Assembly: GCF_023101685.1 (NCBI RefSeq)
Contig: NZ_CP082164.1
Location: 8,432,001-8,496,000 of the forward strand
DNA from: Bradyrhizobium sp. 186
GTDB lineage: Bacteria > Pseudomonadota > Alphaproteobacteria > Rhizobiales > Xanthobacteraceae
Length of the DNA: 64,000 nt
Reading direction: 5' to 3'
Below, piece after piece: positions 8,611 to 17,351 of this stretch. How positions within the stretch are numbered: position 1 is the stretch's first letter; each line of letters begins with the position of its first letter. The notes under the pieces are model-generated. The model was not told the origin of the DNA. It saw only the letters and a program-made list of their open reading frames with translations, and searched no databases. Position numbers and translations under genes: made by a program.

Positions 8611-9096
8611 TCAGTTCAGAATCACGCGGTTGCGGGACAGGAAGACGCGCGCGCCACGCAATTCGCCCTCGATCACCATGTCCCATTGCCCGGGCGCGAC
8701 GGAGGCGGCATTGCCGCGATAGATGCCGATGCCGGCCTCCGAGAGCTCGACCGCGAGATCAGCGCGCTTGTCGGTCGGCCGCTCCAGGCGGCCGCCGAAC
8801 TTCAACCCGCTCACCGGCTGCCCGGCAGCGTCGCGCGCTTCGACCTGGAGCACGGCATTGCCATCGGCGCGCCGCTCGATATGAGCGTTGACCTGCCATT
8901 TGCGCGCGGCCTGGTCCTGCGCCGCCGAAATCTCGCGGTCATAGGCGAGGCCCGCGGCATAGGGGCTGTCGACATCGGTGCCGGGAAGCGTCGCGATCGC
9001 AAGCTTCATCATGGTGACGTTGACGCCGATCACGACGCCGAAGAAGGCGACCAGCATCAGGAACACCTTGGTCCCGGTCAGCGGCTTGGATGCCAT
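8611..9096 (-). CDS. fixH: FixH, cbb3 oxidase assembly membrane protein
   Basis: The product has 161 residues. A membrane helix near the N-terminus (VFLMLVAFFGVVIGVNVTMM) is followed by a periplasmic domain with VDSPYAAGLAYDREI and GQWDMVIEGE, both diagnostic of FixH. FixH works with FixG, FixI and FixS in maturation of the cbb3 oxidase. It lies between fixG (15 bp away) and fixI (11 bp away) in one operon on the minus strand. Length is normal. Confidence 0.94.
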   Translation of the reverse strand: MASKPLTGTKVFLMLVAFFGVVIGVNVTMMKLAIATLPGTDVDSPYAAGLAYDREISAAQDQAARKWQVNAHIERRADGNAVLQVEARDAAGQPVSGLKFGGRLERPTDKRADLAVELSEAGIGIYRGNAASVAPGQWDMVIEGELRGARVFLSRNRVILN

Positions 9097-9111
9097 GGGT
9101 GTCTCCTGGAC

Positions 9112-10578
9112 TTACGGCGAGACGAAATTGTCGGTGGCGGACGCGGCCTCGCCGAGCCCGATATCGGTGACGTGGAAGCGGACGGGAATCGACTTCTCCG
9201 GCTTGCTCTCCGCCGGCGCGGTGACGAGCAGCCGCAATTCGCTGGTGGAGTCGCGGGGGATCACGATCATCGGCCGGTCCGGCGTCACGGAATCAACGCC
9301 GATGACGTGAATGGTCGCGTTGGCCGGACCGTTCGCGTCGATTGCGATGACGCGGTCATAGCCGCTCTTGTTCAGCAGCCGCACCGTGTAGGCGTTGCGG
9401 ATCGAGCCGTCGCTGAGCCTGACCGCGACCGGATTGCGGTCGTGCAGCACGTTGACGTCGAGCAGGCTGCGGGTCGCGAGGGTGTAGATCATGATGCCGC
9501 CGACGGCCGCGATGATCGCGCTGTAGGCGACCGTGCGGGGCCGGACGATGCGGTAGACCGGCGCCTTGCCTTCCTGGCGGCGATGGATATTGATGTCGTT
9601 GTCGTAGCCGATCAGCCGCTTCGGACGGCCGATCTTGGTCATCACGTTGTCGCAGGCGTCGATGCAGAGGCCGCACTGGATGCATTCGAGCTGCGGCCCG
9701 TTGCGGATATCGATGCCGGTCGGGCAGACCGCGACGCATTGATAGCAGTCGACGCAGTCGCCGGCGTGCTCACCGATGGCGCGCAGCTCGATCGCCTTCT
9801 TGACCGAGGTGCGCTTCTCGCCGCGGTCGTAGCGGTAGGTGACGTTGAGCGCCCATTCGTCGGTGAGCGCCGCCTGGATCCGCGGCCAGGGACACATATA
9901 GACGCAGACCTGCTCGCGCATGAATCCGGCGAGCACATTGGTCGTCGCGGTGAGGATGCCGATCCAGGCGTAGGCGATCATCGGCGCCTGGAAGGTGACG
10001 AGCTGCTTCACCAGCGTCGGCGCGTCGTTGAAATAGAGCACCCAGGCGCCGCCGGTCCACCAGGCGATCAGGAGCCAGATCGCATGCTTGAGCACGATCT
10101 CGGAGATGCGCTCGAGTCTCATCGGATCGGACGATTTGTCCTTCTTCATCCGCTCGCGCCGATCGCCTTCGATCAGGCGCTCGACGGCGTAGAACAGGTC
10201 GGTCCAGACCGTCTGCGGACAGAGATAGCCGCACCAGATGCGGCCGCCGACCGAGTTCATCAGGAACAGCGCCACCGCGGCGACGATCAACAGGCCGGTG
10301 AAGTAGTAGACCTCCTGCGGCCACAGCTCGATGAAGAAGAAGTAGAAGCGGCTGTTGGGCAGATCGATCAGCACCGCCTGGCTGGGGGCGCCGAGACCGC
10401 GGTTCCAGCGCACGAAGGGCAGCAAGTAGTAGAAGCCGAGGCAGAACGCCATCAGGCCCCATTTGATCCGGCGGAAGGTGCCGGAGACGCTCTGGGGATA
10501 GACCTTCTTCCGGGCAGCGTAGAGCGGCCCGTAATCGTCGTCCGATGTGAGTTCGTTCGGGTTCACGATCTTGTTCAT
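9112..10578 (-). CDS. fixG: FixG/CcoG, polyferredoxin-type membrane oxidoreductase
   Basis: The product has 488 residues. Several membrane helices (for example VYYFTGLLIVAAVALFLMN) flank two 4Fe-4S binding motifs, CVDCYQCVAVCP and CIQCGLCIDACD. An upstream CGYLCPQTVW and a C-terminal immunoglobulin-like periplasmic part also fit the family. CcoG is thought to reduce Cu(II) for loading into the oxidase. The start at 10578 (MNKIVNPNELT) is chosen because the FixK box at 10635-10648 lies 56 nt upstream; the longer frame to 10716 would run through that box and the ccoP terminator. First gene of fixGHIS. Confidence 0.95.
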   Translation of the reverse strand: MNKIVNPNELTSDDDYGPLYAARKKVYPQSVSGTFRRIKWGLMAFCLGFYYLLPFVRWNRGLGAPSQAVLIDLPNSRFYFFFIELWPQEVYYFTGLLIVAAVALFLMNSVGGRIWCGYLCPQTVWTDLFYAVERLIEGDRRERMKKDKSSDPMRLERISEIVLKHAIWLLIAWWTGGAWVLYFNDAPTLVKQLVTFQAPMIAYAWIGILTATTNVLAGFMREQVCVYMCPWPRIQAALTDEWALNVTYRYDRGEKRTSVKKAIELRAIGEHAGDCVDCYQCVAVCPTGIDIRNGPQLECIQCGLCIDACDNVMTKIGRPKRLIGYDNDINIHRRQEGKAPVYRIVRPRTVAYSAIIAAVGGIMIYTLATRSLLDVNVLHDRNPVAVRLSDGSIRNAYTVRLLNKSGYDRVIAIDANGPANATIHVIGVDSVTPDRPMIVIPRDSTSELRLLVTAPAESKPEKSIPVRFHVTDIGLGEAASATDNFVSP

Positions 10579-10634
10579 CGCCTGGTACTTTTTGACAGGT
10601 GCGATTAAACCTAGACCCGACGCTGCGGCGTCCA

Positions 10635-10648
10635 TTGATCCAGCGCAA
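10635..10648 (-). promoter_or_regulatory. FixK box of the fixGHIS operon
   Basis: Read on the minus strand, TTGCGCTGGATCAA fits the FixK2 consensus TTG(A/C)-N6-(T/G)CAA. It lies 56 nt before the fixG ATG, almost the same distance as the box before ccoN. The neighbouring bases upstream form the ccoP terminator, so fixGHIS has its own micro-aerobic promoter. Confidence 0.8.
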
Positions 10649-10673
10649 ACGGGGGCGTTTTGTTCGCCCCCGT
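10649..10673 (-). terminator. hairpin terminating ccoNOQP
   Basis: Perfect 9-bp stem ACGGGGGCG / CGCCCCCGT with a 7-nt loop, 15 bp after the ccoP stop. The run of U that follows a classical terminator is weak, so termination may be partial. It abuts the fixG FixK box directly. Confidence 0.6.
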
Positions 10674-10687
10674 CTTCCGTCAATGGG

Positions 10688-11563
10688 CTATTTTCCACCG
10701 CCCAGCGAGTGGACATAGACCGCCATGGCCTTGATGGTGGCCGGATCGAGCCGCCCCTCCCAGGCCGGCATGACGCCGGCGCGGCCCAGGCTGATCGTTT
10801 CGATCAGGCTCGCCTCGTCCGAGCCATAGAGCCAGATCTTGTCGGTGAGATTCGCCGCGCCCATCTCGGGGTTGCCCTTTCCGCCGTCGCCATGGCAGGC
10901 GACGCAATTCTCGGCGAAGATCTTTTCGCCCTTCGCCGCGTCGTAGCCCTTGCGGGTCGACAAGCCCGATAGCGACCGGACGTAATTGGCGACCGTGACG
11001 ATCTCGTCGCCCTTCAGCACGCCGTCCTTGCCGAAGGCGAGCATTTGGCCCTCATGCGCCTTGGCGTGACCGGAACGCGCGCCGAACTGGATGGTCTGCA
11101 TGATCTGGCCGAGCGTGCCGCCCCACAGCCAGTCGTCGTCGTTCAGGTTCGGATAGCCTTTCGCGCCGGCGCCGCCACTGCCGTGACACGGTGCGCAATT
11201 GTCGCCGAACACGGTCTTGCCCTTGGCGCGGGCGAGCGCCAGCAGCGCCGGATCCTTCTCGATGTCGGCGAGCGAGGCCGCGCCCAGCGCCACCATCTTG
11301 GCTCCGCGGATCTTCTCGAGGTTGGCGAGCTCGACCGCGACGTCGGCCCGTGTCGAGTAACCGAACAGTCCTGTGGTATTGCTGGAGATCAGCGGCCAGG
11401 CCGGATAGACAATCCAGTAACTGATCGCCCAGACGATGGTGAGGTAGAAGGTGATCACCCACCAGCGCGGCAGCGGCGTGTTGAGCTCCTTGATGCCGTC
11501 CCACTCGTGTCCGGTCGTGGACCTGCCGGAGACAGGATCGATGTCGCTATGATGATCGGTCAT
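10688..11563 (-). CDS. ccoP: CcoP/FixP, dihaem c-type subunit of cbb3 cytochrome oxidase
   Basis: The product has 291 residues. An N-terminal membrane anchor (WWVITFYLTIVWAISYWIVY) is followed by two c-type haem sites, CAPCH and CVACH, each with a distal methionine region (GQMLAFG, GVMPAWEG). It passes electrons from cytochrome c to the catalytic subunit. The ATG at 11563 slightly overlaps the 3' end of ccoQ, showing a tight operon. The length matches FixP of Bradyrhizobium. The terminator at 10649 follows. Confidence 0.97.
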   Translation of the reverse strand: MTDHHSDIDPVSGRSTTGHEWDGIKELNTPLPRWWVITFYLTIVWAISYWIVYPAWPLISSNTTGLFGYSTRADVAVELANLEKIRGAKMVALGAASLADIEKDPALLALARAKGKTVFGDNCAPCHGSGGAGAKGYPNLNDDDWLWGGTLGQIMQTIQFGARSGHAKAHEGQMLAFGKDGVLKGDEIVTVANYVRSLSGLSTRKGYDAAKGEKIFAENCVACHGDGGKGNPEMGAANLTDKIWLYGSDEASLIETISLGRAGVMPAWEGRLDPATIKAMAVYVHSLGGGK

Positions 11564-11569
11564 GGTCTC

Positions 11570-11734
11570 TCACTCCTCCCGCAACGGCAGGTGTGCTGCT
11601 TCGTCGAACGCGGCCTTGTTGCGGGGCCAAAATGCGTAGGCGATGATCGCGAGGAAGATCGCGACGAAGACCGGCGTCCAGAGCGTGGTCACAAGACCGG
11701 ACGCAAGATTGTCGAGTGTCAGGATGGCTTTCAT
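11570..11734 (-). CDS. ccoQ: CcoQ/FixQ, small cbb3 oxidase subunit
   Basis: A 54-residue protein lies between ccoO and ccoP: MKAILTLDNLASGLVTT, one membrane helix (PVFVAIFLAIIAYAFW), then RNKAAFDEAAHLPL. Single-helix length, position and the FWPRNKxxFDEAA ending are typical of CcoQ, which stabilises the association of CcoP with the catalytic core. The end of the gene lies 7 bp before the ccoP start, and the ccoO stop is 13 bp upstream. Confidence 0.92.
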   Translation of the reverse strand: MKAILTLDNLASGLVTTLWTPVFVAIFLAIIAYAFWPRNKAAFDEAAHLPLREE

Positions 11735-11747
11735 CGTTCATGCCTTC

Positions 11748-12482
11748 TCAGCGAAGATTGGCTTTCTCGTTGTAGAGCTTGAAGTCGACCAGCGTGCCGA
11801 GCATCTGCAAGTACGCGATCAGCGCGTCCATCTCGGTCGGCGTTCCGGTCCTGCCGTCGAAATTGCGCACCACGGCCTTGGCGTAGCGCTTGCCGAAGGC
11901 ATCGCTGCCGGCGTTGTCCGGATCGGCCTGAGCCTTCATGTCGGCGCCGGCGTTGGCGATCTGGTCATCCGTGTAGGGCACGCCGACGGTCCTCAGCGTG
12001 CGCATGTGATCGGCGATCGTGTCCGGATCGACCTCGGTCTCAGCCAGGAACGGATAGCCCGGCATCACCGACTGCGGCACGATCGCGCGCGGATTGGTCA
12101 GATGGGTGACGTGCCAGTCGTCGGAATATTTGGCGCCGACGCGGGCAAGGTCCGGACCGGTGCGCTTCGAGCCCCACTGGAACGGGTGATCGAACATGCT
12201 CTCGGCGGCGAGCGAGAAGTGGCCGTAGCGCTCGACCTCGTCGCGCAACGGGCGGATCATCTGCGAATGGCAGAGATAGCAGCCCTCGCGGACATAGACG
12301 TTGCGCCCGGCGACCTCCAGCGGCGTATAGGGCCGCACCCCGTCAACCGCCTCGATCGTGCTCTTGAGGTAGAACAGCGGGGTGATCTCGACCAGACCGC
12401 CGATCGCGATCACCAGCAGGATGCCGATGATCAGGATGATCGAGTTCTTTTCGAAGACTTGATGGCGTGTCCAGAACGACAT
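11748..12482 (-). CDS. ccoO: CcoO/FixO, monohaem c-type subunit of cbb3 oxidase
   Basis: The product has 244 residues. A membrane anchor at about 13-35 precedes the haem c site CYLCH (C68, C71, H72) in the context [13 protein letters not shown]. Further on, MPGYPFLAE carries the axial methionine. It is the first electron acceptor in the oxidase after or beside CcoP. ATG at 12482 follows the ccoN stop by 10 bp. Sequence is unbroken and of normal length. Confidence 0.97.
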   Translation of the reverse strand: MSFWTRHQVFEKNSIILIIGILLVIAIGGLVEITPLFYLKSTIEAVDGVRPYTPLEVAGRNVYVREGCYLCHSQMIRPLRDEVERYGHFSLAAESMFDHPFQWGSKRTGPDLARVGAKYSDDWHVTHLTNPRAIVPQSVMPGYPFLAETEVDPDTIADHMRTLRTVGVPYTDDQIANAGADMKAQADPDNAGSDAFGKRYAKAVVRNFDGRTGTPTEMDALIAYLQMLGTLVDFKLYNEKANLR

Positions 12483-12492
12483 GGAAAACTCC

Positions 12493-14136
12493 TCATTCCG
12501 CCGGCTGAAGAGCGACGGGCATCTCTTCTTCCGCTTCGCAAACCGTCATCCAGAGATTGTAAGCCATGATCAGCGCGCCGATCAGGAACAGCCCGCCGCC
12601 GGCGGCGCGGATGATGTAGAAGGGATGCATCGCCTCGACGGTCTCGATGAAGGAATATTCAAGGAAGCCGAGCGAGGTGTAGGCGCGCCACATCAGGCCC
12701 TGGAGGATGCCGGACACCCACATCGCCGAGATGTAGAGAACGATGCCGAGGGTTGCGATCCAGAAGTGCCAGTTGACGAGCTTCAGGCTGTAGAGCCCCT
12801 TGCGATTCCAGACCCACGGCACCAGGCAGTAGAGCGCGCCGAAGGAGACGAAGCCGACCCAGCCGAGCGCGCCGGAATGCACGTGACCGATGGTCCAGTC
12901 GGTGTAATGGCTGAGCGAGTTGACGACCTTGATCGACATCATCGGGCCTTCGAAGGTCGACATGCCGTAGAAGGCGACGGAGACGACGAGCATGCGCAGC
13001 ACGGGGTCGGTGCGCAGCTTGTCCCAGGCGCCCGACAGCGTCATCAGGCCGTTGATCATGCCGCCCCAGGAGGGCATCCACAGCATGATCGAGAAGGTCA
13101 TGCCGAGCGTCTGCGTCCAATCCGGCAGCGCCGTGTAGTGCAGGTGATGCGGACCGGCCCAGATATAGAGGAAGATCAGCGCCCAGAAGTGGATGATCGA
13201 GAGACGGTAGGAATAGATCGGCCGCTCGGCGCGCTTCGGGATGAAGTAGTACATGATGGCGAGGAAACCGGCGGTCAGGAAGAAGCCGACCGCGTTATGG
13301 CCGTACCACCACTGGAACATGGCGTCCTGGATGCCGCCCCAGGCGACGTAGGATTTTGAGCCGAACACCGAGACCGGGAGGGCCGGATTGTTGCCGAGAT
13401 GCAGGACCGCGATCGTCACGATGAAGGCGAGATAGAACCAGTTTGCGACGAAGATGTGCGGTTCCTTGCGCTTGATGATGGTGGCAAGGAAGACGAGCAG
13501 ATAGGCTACCCACACAATCGTCAGCCAGAGATCGGCGTACCATTCCGGCTCGGCATATTCCTTCGACTGGGTGACGCCGAGCAGATAGCCGGTGCCGGCG
13601 ATCAGGATGAAGAAATTGTAGCCGACGACCACGAACCAGGGCGCGAGATCGCCGGCAAGGCGTACGCGGCAGCTCTTCTGTACGACGTAGAAGGACGTGG
13701 CGATCAGCACGTTGCCGCCAAAGGCGAAGATCACCGCCGAGGTGTGCAGCGGACGCAGACGGCCGAAGCTGGTCCAGGGCAGATCGAAGTTCAGCGCCGG
13801 CCAGGCCAGTTGCGAGGCGATGATCAGGCCGACGAGGAAGCCGGCGATGCCCCAGAACATCGCCATGAAGGAGGAGAACTTGATCGGGCCCATGTTGTAG
13901 TTGGGACGGCCGTTGATCTCCGCCGGCGGCAGCGCCGCCGGGCGGTCGTAGTAGCGGTTGATGATGCAGAACACCGCCGCCAGGCTCGCCGCCGCGCTGA
14001 GCGCGGCGTGGAGGGCGAAGGGCGCGTCGAGCGCCTTGGCCGAGGCGATCAAGCAGAAGAAGGCGGTGACTGCGAACACGACAGCCAGGCCGCTTTCACC
14101 GATAGTCATGGATTTGGAGATGGAGGGCTGGCTCAT
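12493..14136 (-). CDS. ccoN: CcoN/FixN, catalytic subunit of cbb3-type cytochrome c oxidase
   Basis: The product has 547 residues and about 12 membrane helices. Conserved histidine ligands appear in [15 protein letters not shown] (low-spin haem b), [17 protein letters not shown] (CuB), [16 protein letters not shown] (CuB histidine pair) and [10 protein letters not shown] (high-spin and low-spin haems). It reduces O2 to water with very high affinity, the respiration used by bacteroids. The start at 14136 ([10 protein letters not shown]) is chosen over the longer frame to 14181 because the FixK box lies 57 nt upstream of it. First gene of ccoNOQP. Confidence 0.97.
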   Translation of the reverse strand: MSQPSISKSMTIGESGLAVVFAVTAFFCLIASAKALDAPFALHAALSAAASLAAVFCIINRYYDRPAALPPAEINGRPNYNMGPIKFSSFMAMFWGIAGFLVGLIIASQLAWPALNFDLPWTSFGRLRPLHTSAVIFAFGGNVLIATSFYVVQKSCRVRLAGDLAPWFVVVGYNFFILIAGTGYLLGVTQSKEYAEPEWYADLWLTIVWVAYLLVFLATIIKRKEPHIFVANWFYLAFIVTIAVLHLGNNPALPVSVFGSKSYVAWGGIQDAMFQWWYGHNAVGFFLTAGFLAIMYYFIPKRAERPIYSYRLSIIHFWALIFLYIWAGPHHLHYTALPDWTQTLGMTFSIMLWMPSWGGMINGLMTLSGAWDKLRTDPVLRMLVVSVAFYGMSTFEGPMMSIKVVNSLSHYTDWTIGHVHSGALGWVGFVSFGALYCLVPWVWNRKGLYSLKLVNWHFWIATLGIVLYISAMWVSGILQGLMWRAYTSLGFLEYSFIETVEAMHPFYIIRAAGGGLFLIGALIMAYNLWMTVCEAEEEMPVALQPAE

Positions 14137-14193
14137 GCGGATTCTCTCTCGAAAGAACTCAGCGCCAGAAACCACATTCACCCTCGCGGGGAC

Positions 14194-14207
14194 TTGATTG
14201 AAATCAA
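14194..14207 (-). promoter_or_regulatory. FixK box of the ccoNOQP operon
   Basis: TTGATTGAAATCAA, a perfect palindrome (TTGAT-TGAA-ATCAA), matches the FixK/Fnr consensus in both half-sites. It lies 57 nt before the ccoN ATG, placing it near -40 of a transcript starting about 17 nt upstream of the gene, the usual position for activation by FixK2 under low oxygen. Confidence 0.9.
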
Positions 14208-14349
14208 CAGAAGTGGATTTCCGTTGACGTGAGACCGATGCGGATCAGGGATTAGTATCAACTGCTTGCGCACAGCACGGCGCACACGGCGAAGCATTGC
14301 CTCCGTTGAAATCACGGAGCTTGAAATCGCGGGAATCAAGGCAGACTCG

Positions 14350-14775
14350 TCAGTCGCGCGCGGTGACCTTGAGCGCCGCGATAACGTCCTCGCGGGCGAT
14401 GATGCCGACTAGCTTCTGTGCGCCGTCGAGTACGATGATGCTCCTGATGCGATGCTCGACCATGATCTGGAGCACGCGGGTCAGTCTTGTGTCGGGACTG
14501 ACATAGATGAACTCGGGTGTCATGACGTCGCCGATCTTGCGGCTGATCAGGTCGGGATAGCGCGGCAGCATCTGGCTCGGCGTAAAGGCGAAGCACTTCA
14601 GGATGTCGAATTTGGTGACGATGCCGACCACCTGCCCGTCATCCTCGACTGGATAGGAGTTGAAATCGTCGCGCTCGAACATCTCGCTGAGTTCGAGCAG
14701 GTCGAGATCGCGCTTCACCGTCCGGACGGTGCGCGTCATGTAGCCGTCGACGACTTCTTCAAGAAACTTGTACAC
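14350..14775 (-). CDS. CBS-domain protein of the fix cluster
   Basis: The product has 141 residues and is made of two CBS motifs. The first is around FNSYPVEDDGQVVGIVTKFDILK and the second around RIRSIIVLDGAQKLVGIIAREDVIAAL, each ending in the (V/I)GI(V/I)xxxDhhxxh pattern. CBS pairs usually bind adenine nucleotides and regulate partner proteins. A GTG at 14775 with GGAGGA just upstream is the best start. The gene follows the stress-protein gene by about 35 bp, so both probably come from the promoter at 15701. The same two genes stand between fixL and fixN in soybean bradyrhizobia, so this is a conserved part of the locus. Confidence 0.85.
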   Translation of the reverse strand: MYKFLEEVVDGYMTRTVRTVKRDLDLLELSEMFERDDFNSYPVEDDGQVVGIVTKFDILKCFAFTPSQMLPRYPDLISRKIGDVMTPEFIYVSPDTRLTRVLQIMVEHRIRSIIVLDGAQKLVGIIAREDVIAALKVTARD

Positions 14776-14809
14776 GGCGGTCCTCCTCGATTCGCTTCCG
14801 ACCGGCCGG

Positions 14810-15642
14810 TCAGTGCGACAACAGCACGCAGCGGACGGATTGAGTGACCAGATACTGCGTGACGCCACCCAGGATCAGCTCGCGAAACCGCGAATGACCG
14901 TAAGCGCCCGCAACGATCAGGCCGGCTCCGACGTCGCCGGCGACCGTCTCTAATTGTGCGACAGCGGTTTCGTTCCGTGCGCCGTCCGAGACGCGCGCGG
15001 TCGCGGTGATGCCGTGTCGGGCGAGCCATGCGGCAACATCGGTGACACCCGCCATCATGGTCGAACGGTCGTCATCGTCCTCCGGAATTTCGACGACGGT
15101 GACCTCCCCGGCCTTGCGCAGCATCGGCAGCGCGTCGGCCACCGCCCGCCGCGCCTCCGGCGTATCCTTCCAGGCCACGAGCACGCTGCGCAGATCGAGC
15201 CAGTTGATCCCGTCTGGCACAACCAAAAGCGGCCGGCCGGCCTGCATCACCAGATCCTTGGGGCTTGCGAGCGCGAAGGCATCGGAGAAGGCCGGGCTGT
15301 GCCCGCCGCTGACGATGAGGTCGGCGCAGCGCGCCTGCGCCAGGACGAATCGGCTCGGAAATTCCATCGCGCTGCGCCACTCCGCATGTCCGCCACGATT
15401 CCTCGTCGCAGCGCGGAATTGCGCCTCCAGCTCGGCAAGGCGTTCCTGACGGAAGCCTGCTCCCGATCGACCAGCCCTAGGGCCTCGGCGCCATCTGCGA
15501 AATAGAGCGGCGGAGCGAACTGCGCCGCGGCAACGCCGACAATGGTCGCCTCGAACCGCTCGGCGAGTTCGCCCGCGACCTGAAGACGCGCCTCGTTGGG
15601 CTGATCGAGCGCCAGGCTGACCATCACGGTCGCATATGTCAT
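14810..15642 (-). pseudogene. universal stress protein (UspA family), frameshifted
   Basis: ATG 15642, preceded by GGAGG, starts MTYATVMVSLALDQPNEARL, the first strand of a Usp domain. The frame is good to about DREQAS; then a one-base shift at about 15446-15455 is needed to continue with RQERLAELEAQFRAATRN and on to the second half. That half includes DLIVSGGHSPAFS, GRPLLVVPDG and the ATP-binding-like GAYGHSRFRELILGG followed by TQYLV. The whole would be a tandem Usp protein of about 277 residues. The shift may be a real mutation or a sequencing error, since all other parts are well kept. Probable member of the FixK2 regulon with the CBS gene. Confidence 0.75.
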
Positions 15643-15700
15643 CGGGAGCCTCCGGGCAGGACGTTGCTGTGGAAATCTAGCCGCGCCGACGCAAGGCAGG

Positions 15701-15714
15701 ATGAGGTAGATCAA
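15701..15714 (-). promoter_or_regulatory. candidate FixK box before the stress-protein/CBS pair
   Basis: On the minus strand TTGATCTACCTCAT has one full half-site (TTGA) and one with a single mismatch (TCAT for TCAA). It lies 58 nt before the ATG at 15642, nearly the same spacing as the boxes before ccoN (57) and fixG (56). The shared spacing is the main support. Confidence 0.55.
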
Positions 15715-15830
15715 TTTTCGGCGCCCAGTTGGGAGAAATCCGCCAATCAGACATCCGAACTTGCCTCCGGTCCGGCCTTGGGCGAAATTGCCGCCACGGG
15801 ACCCCGCCGCGGGAGAATGGGAGCAATAGC

Positions 15831-17348
15831 TTGTCGCCGAGCCGCGTAACGCATCCGCCAGACGACGCTCGCGGCGAGCATTTCGGCGTCCGGATCGAAG
15901 GCTTTGGCGTCGGCAGCTGGGATCTCGATCTCAGGACGCGCGAGCTGGAGTGGTCGGAAACCGCCAGAATGCTGCTCGGCACCGAACGGAATCAACCGGC
16001 GAGCTATGAGCTCCTTCTCTCGCGCCTCGGTCCCGCGGACCGCGCGCGCATGGAGAGCGCGATCGAGCATGTCGTCGACCACGGCGGCGGCTTCGACGTA
16101 TCCTTTAGAGTTGCCAATGCCTCAGGCCTGGGGCGCTGGATTCGCGCCCGGGCAGGTCTCATCCGGGACGACGCCGGTGCCGCCCGCCATCTCAGCGGCA
16201 TCTTTCTCGACGTCAACGAGGAGAAACGGGTCGAGGAGGAACTGCGCACCCGCGAGACTCACCTCCGCTCGATCCTCCAGACCATTCCCGATGCAATGAT
16301 CGTCATCGACGGCCACGGCATCATCCAGCTCTTCAGCACGGCGGCCGAGCGCCTGTTCGGCTGGCCCGAGCATGAGGCCATCGGCCAGAACGTCAGCATC
16401 CTGATGCCGGAGCCGGACCGCTCGCGCCATGACAACTACATCGCGCGCTACCGCACCACCGGAGATCCGCATATCATCGGCATCGGGCGTATCGTGACAG
16501 GCAAGCGCCGCGACGGAACCACCTTTCCGATGCATCTGGCGATCGGGGAGATGCAGTCGGGCGCCGAGCCTTATTTCACCGGATTCATCCGCGACCTCAC
16601 CGAGCATCAACAGACCCAGGCGCGGCTCCAGGAGCTGCAGTCCGAGCTGGTTCACGTCTCGCGGCTGACCGCGATGGGCGAGATGGCCTCTGCGCTCGCC
16701 CACGAGCTCAACCAGCCGCTGGCGGCGATCAGCAATTACATGAAGGGCTCGCGACGGCTGCTCGCCGGCTGCACCGACCCCAACACGCCGAAGATCGAAA
16801 GTGCGATGGATCGCGCCGCGGAGCAGGCCTTGCGCGCCGGCCAGATCATCCGGCGCTTACGCGACTTCGTGTCTCGCGGCGAGTCCGAGAAGCGGGTCGA
16901 GAGCCTGTCCAAGTTGATCGAGGAAGCGGGCGCGCTTGGGCTTGCCGGCGCCCGCGAGCAGAACGTGCAGCTCCGCTTCAATCTCGATCCGGACGCCGAT
17001 CTCGTGCTCGCCGACCGGGTGCAGACCCAGCAAGTCCTGGTCAATCTGTTCCGCAATGCGCTGGAAGCGATGGCGCAGTCGCCGCGGCGCGAGCTCGTGG
17101 TCGCCAACAGCCGCATCGCCGATGATGTGATCGAAGTGGAGGTGTCCGACACCGGATCCGGCTTCCAGGGTGATGTCATTTCAAACCTGTTTCAGACCTT
17201 CTTCACCACCAAGGAGACCGGCATGGGCGTGGGACTGTCCATCAGCCGCTCCATCATCGAGGCTCACGGCGGCCGCATGTGGGCCGAGAGCAACGCATCG
17301 GGTGGCGCAACATTCCGGTTCACCCTCCCGGCAGCCGACGAGAACTGA
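15831..17348 (+). CDS. fixL: FixL oxygen-sensing haem histidine kinase
   Basis: The product has 505 residues when started at the TTG at 15831 (GGGAG upstream). With this start the haem-PAS domain carries its proximal histidine at 200 (RSRHDNYIARY) and the regulatory arginine at 220 (HIIGIGR), and the phospho-accepting histidine falls at 291 (ALAHELNQPLAAI). These are exactly the numbers known for Bradyrhizobium FixL, so the TTG start is well supported over the longer frame from 15729. A first PAS-like domain precedes the haem PAS. The ATPase boxes are NLFRNALEAM, DTGSGF and GMGVGLSISRSI. It autophosphorylates when O2 leaves the haem and passes phosphate to FixJ, whose gene starts 3 bp later. 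Confidence 0.96.
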   Translation: MSPSRVTHPPDDARGEHFGVRIEGFGVGSWDLDLRTRELEWSETARMLLGTERNQPASYELLLSRLGPADRARMESAIEHVVDHGGGFDVSFRVANASGLGRWIRARAGLIRDDAGAARHLSGIFLDVNEEKRVEEELRTRETHLRSILQTIPDAMIVIDGHGIIQLFSTAAERLFGWPEHEAIGQNVSILMPEPDRSRHDNYIARYRTTGDPHIIGIGRIVTGKRRDGTTFPMHLAIGEMQSGAEPYFTGFIRDLTEHQQTQARLQELQSELVHVSRLTAMGEMASALAHELNQPLAAISNYMKGSRRLLAGCTDPNTPKIESAMDRAAEQALRAGQIIRRLRDFVSRGESEKRVESLSKLIEEAGALGLAGAREQNVQLRFNLDPDADLVLADRVQTQQVLVNLFRNALEAMAQSPRRELVVANSRIADDVIEVEVSDTGSGFQGDVISNLFQTFFTTKETGMGVGLSISRSIIEAHGGRMWAESNASGGATFRFTLPAADEN

Positions 17349-17351
17349 TTC

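Noticed and set aside
7823..8722. 299-codon plus-strand ORF
   Set aside because: Shadow of fixI on the other strand; no motif.
10579..10600. half-site TTGA close to the fixG start as a FixK box
   Set aside because: The second half-site does not fit, and a full-consensus box lies at 10635-10648 with the same spacing as at ccoN.
8686..10608. 640-codon plus-strand ORF
   Set aside because: It lies antisense across fixH and fixG, has the Asp/Arg/Val-rich composition of a shadow frame in high-GC DNA, and shows no family motif.
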